The notes: generated by a model from the sequence alone, not told the origin. A stretch of DNA of 7,731 nt from Nanobdellota archaeon (GCA_023137655.1 JAGLOT010000024.1:1-7731); one strand, 5' to 3'. Positions 1 to 5,890 are shown, counted from the stretch's first letter. Numbers and translations are program-made.

Positions 1-1
1 T

Positions 2-1051
2 TGCATACCACAAACCCAATATGGTAATTTAAAAGAATTAAAGGAATATTCACTAATTGGAACCCATCAACTCAAAAGCATAGGTATAGTAGTTGAAGAA
101 ACCCTAAATAATAATCAAGTAGTCCTTCTTGCAGAAGAAGGCCATGATAATTTAACATTACCTTACATGAGAAAAAATGAAATTATTGAAATTATTCCAA
201 TAAGTTCTGGTTGCAAAGGCAACTGTACTTACTGCCTTACAAAAAAGGCAAGAGGAAATTTACAATCATACGATCCAAATTTAATATTAAAAAGAGTAAG
301 AAAAGCTTCTGCTCAAGGGGTAAAAGAAATCTGGCTTACATCCCAAGATAATGGTGCCTATGGTTTAGATATAAACACTACTTTACCAGAATTATTAAAA
401 AAAATACTAGAAATTCCTGGAAATCATAAAATAAGATTAGGTATGGCAAATCCAAATTTTATTATAAAATACATTGATGAACTAATTCCAATTTTCAAAA
501 ATAAAAAGATGTTCAAGTTTTTACATATACCAATCCAATCAGGTAATGATGAAGTATTAAGAAGAATGAATCGGAAATATAGTGCAAAAGATTGGATTGA
601 AATTGTAGAAAGATTTAGAGCTGAAATTCCAGACATTACTATTGCTACAGACATTATATGTGGATTCCCTGGGGAAACAGAAACACAATTTAGAGATACT
701 ATTTACATTGTTGAAAAATATGAACCTGATGTAGTAAATCGTTCAAAATTTTGGAAACGGCCTGGAACTCCTGCAGCAACCATGAAACAAACTCCTGGTT
801 CTGAAATTAAAAAAAGATCTGCTTGGCTTACTAATTCTTTTAGTTGGGTCATCTTCCAAAAAAATAAGAAATGGATGAATTGGGAAGGTAAAATTTTAAT
901 TAATGAAAAAGGAAAAGAAGATTCTTGGGTAGGTAGAAACTTTTCATACAGGCCAGTTATAGTAAAAGGTAATTATAAAATTGGCCAAACAATAAAAGTT
1001 AAAGTTCTCAACACTACCACGTGGGATTTACGTGCTGTAGAAATTAAATAA
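2..1051 (+). CDS. tRNA methylthiotransferase, MtaB/CDKAL1-type (partial, 5' end missing)
   Basis: Radical SAM enzyme expected to convert t6A to ms2t6A at position 37 of tRNAs reading ANN codons. The frame is open to the window edge, and the residues before the internal Met at 167 still match the family: CIPQ, the end of the N-terminal MTTase domain with its last cluster Cys, then a QLKSIGIVVEET-like stretch. The ATG at 167 is therefore internal and the gene starts upstream of the window. In the 349 visible residues, the radical SAM CxxxCxxC motif is C71, C75, C78 (GCKGNCTYC). A radical SAM barrel follows, with GFPGET and RPGTPAA motifs, and then a TRAM-like RNA-binding domain at about 293-349 (VGRNFSYRPVIV). 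Only about 70 residues appear to be missing. The archaeal/eukaryotic e-MtaB branch fits better than bacterial MiaB, but I could not test this by tree. The 3' end converges on the next gene. Confidence 0.93.
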   Translation, partial: CIPQTQYGNLKELKEYSLIGTHQLKSIGIVVEETLNNNQVVLLAEEGHDNLTLPYMRKNEIIEIIPISSGCKGNCTYCLTKKARGNLQSYDPNLILKRVRKASAQGVKEIWLTSQDNGAYGLDINTTLPELLKKILEIPGNHKIRLGMANPNFIIKYIDELIPIFKNKKMFKFLHIPIQSGNDEVLRRMNRKYSAKDWIEIVERFRAEIPDITIATDIICGFPGETETQFRDTIYIVEKYEPDVVNRSKFWKRPGTPAATMKQTPGSEIKKRSAWLTNSFSWVIFQKNKKWMNWEGKILINEKGKEDSWVGRNFSYRPVIVKGNYKIGQTIKVKVLNTTTWDLRAVEIK

Positions 1052-1060
1052 AGAATTAAT

Positions 1061-1074
1061 AAAAAATAAAAAAA
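1061..1074 (-). terminator. U-rich terminator tract of the small membrane protein gene
   Basis: Read on the minus strand, this is T7-A-T6, starting about 40 bases after the stop codon at 1116. U-rich tracts without a strong hairpin are the known archaeal terminator type, recognised by RNA polymerase and aCPSF1/FttA. No experimental support is available. Confidence 0.45.
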
Positions 1075-1101
1075 TAATTAATTAAGTTCTAATCCAAATA
1101 A

Positions 1102-1151
1102 AAATATCAAAATATTTATCTTTTTCTTTTCTTAGATACTTTTTTCTTTGC
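1102..1151 (+). terminator. Possible terminator of the methylthiotransferase gene
   Basis: A perfect 6-bp A/T hairpin (AAATAT, loop CAAA, ATATTT, at 1102-1117) is followed on the plus strand by repeated T4-T6 tracts. These tracts lie inside the convergent gene, antisense to the lysine codons of its C-terminal tail. The hairpin is weak, so the U-tracts are the better argument. Confidence 0.3.
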
Positions 1152-1394
1152 CTTTACTGGCTTGCTTTTTACAGCTTTTTTAACTGGCCTTTTTGCCATA
1201 ATAACCTTTTTAGGTTTTCTTTGAAAGAAAAGCAAGTATAGAATTGGTAAAATTCCTGCGGTGTTCAAAATAAGTATAAGAACGAACCACACAATTTGGT
1301 TTCTTCTACCACATTTCCATAGAGCTATTCCCTTCCAGATTGCACTCCAGATTACTACAGGAAATAACCACCAGTATAATATATCAGGTGACAT
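1116..1394 (-). CDS. Small two-helix membrane protein with basic tail (DUF5652/PLDc_N-like)
   Basis: This 92-residue protein has a hydrophobic N-terminal segment (about 5-20), a short WKGIALWKCGRRNQ segment, and a second hydrophobic helix (about 35-57) containing NTAGILPILYLLFF. The arrangement W/K-G-xALWK...W-F...LN-x-x-GILPI-Y resembles the DUF5652 / PLDc N-terminal-like small membrane proteins of archaea and CPR bacteria, whose function is unknown. Family assignment is from memory of the motif. Residues 59-92 form a cytoplasm-type basic tail in which 19 of 34 residues are Lys or Arg; it could bind nucleic acid or acidic lipid head groups, which is inference. The ATG at 1394 is supported by a TATA box centred about 26 bases upstream, which predicts a leaderless mRNA. 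The gene is probably transcribed alone. Confidence 0.8.
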   Translation of the reverse strand: MSPDILYWWLFPVVIWSAIWKGIALWKCGRRNQIVWFVLILILNTAGILPILYLLFFQRKPKKVIMAKRPVKKAVKSKPVKAKKKVSKKRKR

Positions 1395-1413
1395 AAGGCA
1401 AGAAAAAGAAATC

Positions 1414-1426
1414 GAGTATAAATACT
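1414..1426 (-). promoter_or_regulatory. TATA-box promoter of the small membrane protein gene (leaderless)
   Basis: The minus strand reads AGTATTTATACTC, with the TTTATA core at 1417-1422 and a purine-rich AGTAAAG before it as a plausible BRE. The core centre is about 26 bases from the A of the start codon at 1394, the usual archaeal TATA-to-start-site distance, so transcription should begin at or next to the ATG. Confidence 0.6.
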
Positions 1427-1463
1427 TTACTAAAAAGTAAGAAAAATAAAAAGAAGATAAAAA
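1427..1463 (-). terminator. U-rich terminator of the HAD phosphatase gene, with small palindrome
   Basis: After the HAD stop codon at 1469 the minus strand shows three T5 tracts (complement of A5 at 1459-1463, 1448-1452 and 1442-1446). A perfect 5-bp palindrome with a 4-base spacer follows at 1427-1440 (TTACT/AGTAA). The tracts fit archaeal U-tract termination. The palindrome overlaps the upstream edge of the next promoter and could instead be an operator. Confidence 0.45.
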
Positions 1464-1468
1464 TATTA

Positions 1469-2161
1469 TTATTTAAAAGTATGACGCTTAAGTTCTTCTT
1501 CTAAAAGATTTTCTGTACATATGCCATCCACATTTGCTGGATGATAAGGTGCCCTTACTCCTTTTCTATATAATTCAACCATTTGAGGAAATTCTTTTTT
1601 CCTTATTTTTGCTGCTGTCGGATTATCTCCTTCTTCAGTTAATAATGCACTATGGATTGTTAACATATCTAAACGATTACCCCAAACAACATCTGTAAGA
1701 ATTCTATCCCCTAACATAGCCATTTGATCTCCAGAATATGATTGGAACATTGACCAAAGTCTTTTTAAGTTTGCAGGTTTTTTCCAGCGCCCATCACCCT
1801 TACCATGTCTAAGAACTCTAAGCCCTAATGTTTGTTCAAGTTCTTCTGCCCTAGTATAACCTTTATCATCTATAGTTCCTGCAGAATTAGATACCAAAAT
1901 CATACCCTTATAACCAAAAACACATTTAAAATTTTCAAATTGATCTTCCAAAACATGATGTACTAATGCTTCTTTAGGTGCCGTCCAAGTATTATCAACA
2001 TCAGAACAAACTACTCTAATTCCTGCATCATACAGAGCTTCAGGATCTACAGAATTCATATTAGTAACTGAAACATGTGGAATCATATTTCTTTTGGAAG
2101 CTAATCCCAAGGCAAGTCTTGTACCATAACCTATTCCTGCTAAATTTATTCCTTGTGCCAT
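1469..2161 (-). CDS. HAD-IIIA phosphatase, Gep4/YqeG-like (putative phosphatidyl- or archaetidyl-glycerophosphate phosphatase)
   Basis: A 230-residue HAD hydrolase. Motif I is DVDNT (D54 nucleophile, D56 acid/base), motif II lies in VSNSAGT (S91), motif III is the lysine pair before P129 (RWKKP), and motif IV is GDRILTD (D152, D157). The framing segments IPHVSVTNMNSVDPEALYDA before motif I, VSNSAG, and RHG...KKP match eukaryotic mitochondrial Gep4, which dephosphorylates phosphatidylglycerophosphate, more closely than bacterial YqeG; this comparison is from memory. In an archaeon the natural substrate could be archaetidylglycerophosphate (inference). About 40 residues after the conserved core (from about 190) are unassigned. 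I chose the ATG at 2161: it gives a one-base gap to the upstream stop codon, whereas an in-frame ATG at 2200 would overlap the upstream gene and add 13 residues unlike the family. No Shine-Dalgarno is visible, so translation is probably coupled to the zinc-protein gene. Confidence 0.85.
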   Translation of the reverse strand: MAQGINLAGIGYGTRLALGLASKRNMIPHVSVTNMNSVDPEALYDAGIRVVCSDVDNTWTAPKEALVHHVLEDQFENFKCVFGYKGMILVSNSAGTIDDKGYTRAEELEQTLGLRVLRHGKGDGRWKKPANLKRLWSMFQSYSGDQMAMLGDRILTDVVWGNRLDMLTIHSALLTEEGDNPTAAKIRKKEFPQMVELYRKGVRAPYHPANVDGICTENLLEEELKRHTFK

Positions 2162-2162
2162 T

Positions 2163-2606
2163 TTAGTTTTTAACACAATTACAAGGTTTATATCCTTCAT
2201 TAAGTGCTTTTACTTTAGAGTGGAATCTTACCTTATATTTAGGTTTAATGTTTTTTGCAAATGGGCATGCTTCAATGTGAAACTTTTTACCTGTTTTTGA
2301 TGCAACAAACTTAGTTGTTTTCCTTTTATGGTATGAAGAAACTTGTTTCTTCTTCACTGTTGCTTTAACAACTTTCTTAACTGTTTTTTTAGCTACTTTT
2401 TTCTTAACAATTTTCTTAACTGTTTTTTTATTAGATAAAGTATTAACTTTCTGTGAAACTCTTAATTGGTGTGATTTTAATGTATCTAGAACATCAACCA
2501 CTTTGTCGAATTTTTGTTCTAAAAGATCTATTTGTCTTTGCATTCTTGCAATATCTGTTTTTGCAAGTTTGAATGAATTTATTGTTGTTTTTTTATCTGC
2601 ATCCAT
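2163..2606 (-). CDS. Coiled-coil, lysine-rich linker and Ada-like zinc-binding domain protein
   Basis: The protein has 147 residues in three parts. Residues about 10-58 are heptad-like and charged (RMQRQIDLLEQKFDKVVDVL), predicting a coiled coil. Residues 60-96 are a Lys/Val/Thr linker like a histone H1 tail, built from a tandem 13-residue repeat. Residues 97-147 are compact (TKFVASKTGKKFHIEACPF...EGYKPCNCV) and resemble the Ada metal-binding fold, in which Cys residues hold zinc. Candidate ligands are H110, C114, C142 and C144. The Ada methyl-acceptor and AraC/transferase domains are absent, so DNA repair is not implied. A nucleic-acid-binding or scaffold role is inference. The start at 2606 has a G5 tract 8-12 bases upstream as a possible ribosome-binding site. 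It is the first gene of a likely operon with the HAD phosphatase, with a one-base gap. Confidence 0.78.
   Translation of the reverse strand: MDADKKTTINSFKLAKTDIARMQRQIDLLEQKFDKVVDVLDTLKSHQLRVSQKVNTLSNKKTVKKIVKKKVAKKTVKKVVKATVKKKQVSSYHKRKTTKFVASKTGKKFHIEACPFAKNIKPKYKVRFHSKVKALNEGYKPCNCVKN
2373..2430. repeat. In-frame 39-base tandem duplication in the lysine-rich linker
   Basis: The 19-base sequence TTTCTTAACTGTTTTTTTA occurs exactly at 2373-2391 and 2412-2430, one 39-base period apart. On the coding (minus) strand this gives two 13-residue units, KTVKKIVKKKVAK and KTVKKVVKATVKK. It points to recent slippage or unequal exchange extending the basic linker. Confidence 0.75.
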
Positions 2607-2613
2607 TTTATTT

Positions 2614-2618
2614 CCCCC
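2614..2618 (-). promoter_or_regulatory. G5 tract before the zinc-protein start (possible ribosome-binding site)
   Basis: The minus strand reads CAGGGGGAAATAAA before the ATG at 2606, placing the G-tract 8-12 bases upstream, which is ribosome-binding distance. It is not a perfect match to GGAGGTG. The same GGGGGAAA occurs in the fttA leader too far from its ATG to act this way. Confidence 0.3.
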
Positions 2619-2758
2619 TGAGAGTTATAGATCTAAAGAGTCAAAAACTCCATGACTGGTGATTAATATACCCCCAAAAATGTGATTATTAAGACTATTA
2701 ATCTAATTTCTTTTATAAATCTTTTCATTTTCACTATTAGATGATAGTAAAAACATAA

Positions 2759-2769
2759 GATATTTAAAC
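2759..2769 (+). promoter_or_regulatory. TATA-box promoter of the 159-codon orphan gene (leaderless)
   Basis: GATATTTAAAC sits with its core centred about 27 bases before the ATG at 2791, with a purine-rich stretch (CATAAGA) before it. No Shine-Dalgarno lies between it and the ATG (only A/T/C-rich sequence), so a leaderless transcript is expected. Confidence 0.55.
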
Positions 2770-2790
2770 TAAACACAATAAACAAATAAA

Positions 2791-3270
2791 ATGGGTCACA
2801 AATTAGTTGAGGATATAGGCAAATTAGTTAGACGCATTAACTCACAAGTGTCCACTAAAACAAATGAATTTAGATTATATCCTGAACATCCAATTGAAAT
2901 ACCTTATTTCTTCTCAAATTTTCCACACATTAAATCTAGCCCTAGAATAAATGGAAAGGAAACTTTCACTACAAAATTTGTATTAGAAAAAGCATATGGA
3001 TATGATAGCTTAATTGTTAAATTTAAAACAGAAATAACAATTGTAGATTTTAAAGATGTAAAAATGTATAATTATATATCTATAACAAATGACAACCCAT
3101 TAAAACTTAATGAAACTTGTAGACTTATTGTTCCAGGGCACATAGTGGTTAGAAATTCTAATAATGAATCTGAAATTGAAATTGTAAAAAATTCCAAATG
3201 GAAATATGGTTTAAGATGTACATCTAGGCCTACTTCTGAAAGTTGGCCAAAAGAAATGTTTTACAAGTAA
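2791..3270 (+). CDS. Hypothetical protein, 159 aa
   Basis: I do not recognise this protein. It has a short amphipathic N-terminal helix (about 3-20, KLVEDIGKLVRRINSQV). The rest is mostly predicted beta strands with aromatic/hydrophobic alternation (SLIVKFKTEITIVDF at 73-87, YNYISI at 93-98, CRLIVPGHIVV at 110-120). The two Cys (110, 143) are far apart and form no metal motif. There is no signal peptide or membrane helix, so it is probably a soluble, single-domain beta-rich protein. It is supported as a gene by a well-placed TATA box, the ATG, codon use like its neighbours, and a stop one base from the convergent fttA stop. It is monocistronic and is the only complete plus-strand gene in the window. 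Confidence 0.72.
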   Translation: MGHKLVEDIGKLVRRINSQVSTKTNEFRLYPEHPIEIPYFFSNFPHIKSSPRINGKETFTTKFVLEKAYGYDSLIVKFKTEITIVDFKDVKMYNYISITNDNPLKLNETCRLIVPGHIVVRNSNNESEIEIVKNSKWKYGLRCTSRPTSESWPKEMFYK

Positions 3271-3271
3271 A

Positions 3272-5170
3272 TTATCTAATCCTTACAGTCTCTAAAGTTT
3301 GTGGTGCAATTGTTTCTATCCTATTTGCTTTATGCAAAGAAGAACTCAAATCAATTGCTTTAGACATCTCACCATGATTTACAATAACTTTTCTTGGTTT
3401 TGGATTGCATTTATACACAAAATTCATAAGTTCTTTTCTACCGCTATGCCCGGATAATCCTGCAATGGTATAAATTTGTAAATCTAATTTATAACTTCTC
3501 ATCTTATTTCCGCCACCATGGGTAAATTCTGTAATTCCCCTCTGAATCCTATTTCCAAGCGAACCAGAACCTTGATAACATGTAAAGATTAATGCATTCT
3601 TTGGATTGTCAGAGAAATTTTTCAAATACTCTACACTTGGTCCACCCACAAGCATACCAGATGTTGCTAGTACAATGCATGGCCCTTTGGTTTCAATAAT
3701 ATCTTGTCTTTCTTTTTTACTTCCAACTTGCTTAAAGTTTTCTCTTAAAAAAGGATTTTGATCTTTATGGAATATTAATTTCCTAACAGAATTATTTAAA
3801 AATTCAGGATATGCAGTATGAATAGCAGTAATATGCCAAACCATTCCATCAATAAACACTCTAGTTTTCTCAGGAATCACTCCTTTTTTCAATAAATCAT
3901 CAAGAATCAATAAAACTTCCTGAGCCCTTCCTGAGCCTAAAACAGGAAATAAAACTCTACCTTTATCTTTTAAAGTTTTAGTTATAATATCTGCAATTAA
4001 TTTTTCACAATCTTTCCTTGGTGGAAGAACATCATCTTTACTCCCATAGGTTGATTCAATCATTAAAGTTTCCAATCTTGGAAATGTAGTTGATGCAGGT
4101 TCTAATAATCTTGTCCTACCATATTTCATATCTCCTGTATAAAGTAAATTATGTAATCCATTTCCAACATGTAAATGAATCATAGAACTTCCAAGAATAT
4201 GTCCTGCATTGTATAATGTAATTCTAACATCTGGAGTGATATCTGTAACTTCACCATATTCAAGACAAATGGTATGTTTAACCATTTCCTCAACTTCTTT
4301 AGAAGTAAAAATAGGGTCATTTCCTTCCCCTCTCATAATCTTAACATAATCTAATAATTGTAAAGCTGAAACATCTCTTGTTGGCTTTGTACAATAAACT
4401 GGGCCCTTATACCCATACTTGAATAAGTAAGGAATAAAACCACAATGGTCCATATGTGAATGGGATAAAATAACTGCATCCAATTCTTCAATTCTTAATT
4501 CTGGAGCTTCTAAATGTGGAAATGCCTCTTGTCCAGAAGCTGCAACATTTACTCCACAATCCATCATAACTCTTGATTCTGGTGTTTGTAATAATAAACA
4601 ACTCCTTCCAACTTCTCTTGCGCCACCTAAATAGCTCAATCTTATCCATTCATTTTTCTTGCCCCTTAACCACCCATCATAAACTCTGTGGCCTACTCGG
4701 TCCAAGAATTTTCTCCTATAATCTGAATTTTTGTATAAGACAGCTCTAACGCTTTCAATAAGATTTGATTTTAATGCTGGTTTTCTCCTAATTACAGGAA
4801 CCCAAAATGTTGCCGCTTTGACTTCTTTAAGTAAAGCACCTTGTTTCCCAATAGCTAATCCTGGTTTTTCAACTTCAATTATTACCCTGCTCCTCATGGA
4901 ATCAAATGTAATATCTGAAATTCCCGCTTCTTCAGGAAGAACTTTCTTAATTCTGTCTTTAGCATCCTCCATATTCATACAAATACTTGGATCTGGCCTT
5001 AACTCAATTCTTTTCTTTAATTTATGAACAATATCTCTAATTAAGCTACTATTAGTAAACAAAAAATCCTTATCTTTTGTATAAAGAACTATATTTGCGC
5101 CTTCAAAACTTGCTTCTGATATTTTACCCTTTGGAATGTCTTTTAATATCTCGTCTATAATTGTACTCAT
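3272..5170 (-). CDS. fttA: aCPSF1/FttA: KH-domain beta-CASP ribonuclease, transcription termination factor
   Basis: A full-length (632 residues) archaeal CPSF1, the homologue of eukaryotic CPSF73. It cleaves RNA at U-rich sites and terminates transcription genome-wide. Domains in order: KH1 (about 1-67, without a GxxG loop), KH2 (about 68-140, loop GLAIGKQG at 104-111), metallo-beta-lactamase, and an inserted beta-CASP domain (about 390-510). Metal ligands are all visible: HSHMDH at 237-242, H324 (NAGHILGS), D347 (TGDMKY), E372 (motif A), H575 (GHSGR) and H599 (VNHGE). In the beta-CASP segment it reads DGMVWHITAIHTAYPEF, whereas relatives I recall have WEAT at the WHIT position. The neighbour upstream is psmB, the same pairing as MJ1236/MJ1237 in Methanocaldococcus. 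The ATG at 5170 gives the standard N-terminus. A TATA box and palindrome lie in the 60-base gap before it, so it may be transcribed both alone and from the psmB promoter. Confidence 0.97.
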   Translation of the reverse strand: MSTIIDEILKDIPKGKISEASFEGANIVLYTKDKDFLFTNSSLIRDIVHKLKKRIELRPDPSICMNMEDAKDRIKKVLPEEAGISDITFDSMRSRVIIEVEKPGLAIGKQGALLKEVKAATFWVPVIRRKPALKSNLIESVRAVLYKNSDYRRKFLDRVGHRVYDGWLRGKKNEWIRLSYLGGAREVGRSCLLLQTPESRVMMDCGVNVAASGQEAFPHLEAPELRIEELDAVILSHSHMDHCGFIPYLFKYGYKGPVYCTKPTRDVSALQLLDYVKIMRGEGNDPIFTSKEVEEMVKHTICLEYGEVTDITPDVRITLYNAGHILGSSMIHLHVGNGLHNLLYTGDMKYGRTRLLEPASTTFPRLETLMIESTYGSKDDVLPPRKDCEKLIADIITKTLKDKGRVLFPVLGSGRAQEVLLILDDLLKKGVIPEKTRVFIDGMVWHITAIHTAYPEFLNNSVRKLIFHKDQNPFLRENFKQVGSKKERQDIIETKGPCIVLATSGMLVGGPSVEYLKNFSDNPKNALIFTCYQGSGSLGNRIQRGITEFTHGGGNKMRSYKLDLQIYTIAGLSGHSGRKELMNFVYKCNPKPRKVIVNHGEMSKAIDLSSSLHKANRIETIAPQTLETVRIR

Positions 5171-5179
5171 TTTATTTTT

Positions 5180-5194
5180 ATTCTATTTTAGAAT
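5180..5194. repeat. Perfect palindrome in the fttA leader
   Basis: ATTCTA-TTT-TAGAAT is a 6-bp inverted repeat with a 3-base spacer, 10-24 bases before the fttA start codon. It would lie at the very 5' end of the predicted leader. It may be an operator or an RNA hairpin controlling fttA translation; either is inference. Confidence 0.45.
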
Positions 5195-5204
5195 GTTTCC
5201 CCCT

Positions 5205-5230
5205 AAAAAATTAAAATTTATTTAAAAAAA
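5205..5230 (-). terminator. U-tract terminator after psmB, overlapping the fttA promoter
   Basis: Directly after the psmB stop the minus strand has T7 (5224-5230) and then T6 (5205-5210). These could end part of the psmB transcripts while read-through continues into fttA. The TATA-like TTTAAATA at 5219-5226 lies within the same stretch. Confidence 0.35.
5219..5226 (-). promoter_or_regulatory. Candidate TATA box of fttA
   Basis: The minus strand reads TTTAAATA, predicting a start site near 5196 and a leader of about 26 bases that begins at the ATTCTA palindrome. Because the region is almost pure A/T, the match is only moderately informative. Confidence 0.35.
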
Positions 5231-5881
5231 TTAAAAAGTTATGTTTGTATTGATTTCTTTTTCAAAAACCTTTTTTGCAGAGTCTTTGGTTATAACAATT
5301 ATATCCAAACCATTTCCTGATGCTGTATCTCTTTGCATAGCAGCATTAATTGCTTTTACCGCTAAAGGAACTGCTTTTTCTGTAGTAATACCTGGTGTAA
5401 ATAAAGTTTCAAGAACTCCATAAACCATTACACTTCCAGAACCTGAGCTTATAAAATCATCAATTTCTGTAATTGTTCCATCTGGAAATACATCATAAAG
5501 ATAATATCCTGTATGGTCAAACCCACCTAAAAGGAAATGACTCACTCCTGGAACAATACTTGGTTTTCTTAAATTATTATAAACCATTCTTGACATGAAA
5601 TATGCTGCTTCTTTAATTGTGCAACTTCTTCCACTTCTGATTCTTCTTAATCTTAATTCAGATTGTGCTAATCTTATTAAAAGTTGAGCATCTGAAGCAG
5701 TACCTGCCATAGTTACCCAAATTTGATCGGTTAAAGGTAAAACTTTTTGAGTTTTTTTATTGGCAATAAGTCCACCTGCTGTTGTTCTTCTATCTGCTCC
5801 CATTACAATACCATCTTTGCAAAAAATGCCTAGAGTGGTAGTACCTGTTTTCATAATATCTTTACTATCCATTTTAATCAT
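5231..5881 (-). CDS. psmB: 20S proteasome beta subunit (catalytic)
   Basis: The N-terminal-nucleophile threonine protease of the archaeal 20S proteasome. It assembles as heptameric rings between alpha rings and degrades unfolded proteins in the cytoplasm. The 216 residues start with a 13-residue propeptide ending in KTG, followed by TTTLGI, the classic self-cleavage site. Counting the exposed Thr14 as Thr1, Asp17 (D30, GADRR) and Lys33 (K46, NKKTQK) fall exactly in place. The SGSGS loop and a late D-x-x-SGNG segment (from D175) complete the active-site frame. Start: the ATG at 5881 has AAGAGGG 10-16 bases upstream; the ATG at 5872 would shorten the propeptide by three residues and has worse spacing. 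The alpha subunit is not in the window. Its place just upstream of fttA is conserved in several archaea. The promoter carries a TTTCGAAA palindrome. Confidence 0.97.
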   Translation of the reverse strand: MIKMDSKDIMKTGTTTLGIFCKDGIVMGADRRTTAGGLIANKKTQKVLPLTDQIWVTMAGTASDAQLLIRLAQSELRLRRIRSGRSCTIKEAAYFMSRMVYNNLRKPSIVPGVSHFLLGGFDHTGYYLYDVFPDGTITEIDDFISSGSGSVMVYGVLETLFTPGITTEKAVPLAVKAINAAMQRDTASGNGLDIIVITKDSAKKVFEKEINTNITF

Positions 5882-5890
5882 TTAAGAAAT

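Larger units (their letters stand above)
2607..2790. promoter_or_regulatory. Divergent promoter region between the zinc-protein and orphan genes
   Basis: No gene is visible in these 184 bases. They hold a symmetric TTTTATAAA-type TATA box at 2711-2719 usable in either direction, C5 tracts at 2614-2618 and 2671-2675 (G5 on the minus strand), and two inverted repeats. The first is GATTAATA/TATTAATC at 2661-2668 and 2696-2703. The second is ACTAT/ATAGT at 2733-2737 and 2744-2748, next to the plus-strand promoter. The leader of the minus-strand gene probably starts at the 2711 box or at a weaker TATATTA at 2663-2669; I cannot decide which. Confidence 0.4.

Noticed and set aside
167..169. ATG at 167 as the start of the methylthiotransferase
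   Set aside because: The 55 upstream in-frame codons have no stop and encode recognisable family sequence, including CIPQ from the MTTase domain.
2162..2200. Longer N-terminus of the HAD phosphatase from an ATG at 2200
   Set aside because: It would overlap the upstream gene by 38 bases and add 13 residues not resembling the family; the ATG at 2161 fits the one-base gap.
4731..5027. Plus-strand frame of 98 codons inside fttA
   Set aside because: It is antisense to the conserved KH region of fttA, has no promoter or ribosome-binding site, and resembles no protein. The shorter antisense frames in psmB (5241-5423) and the methylthiotransferase gene (424-654) are rejected for the same reason.
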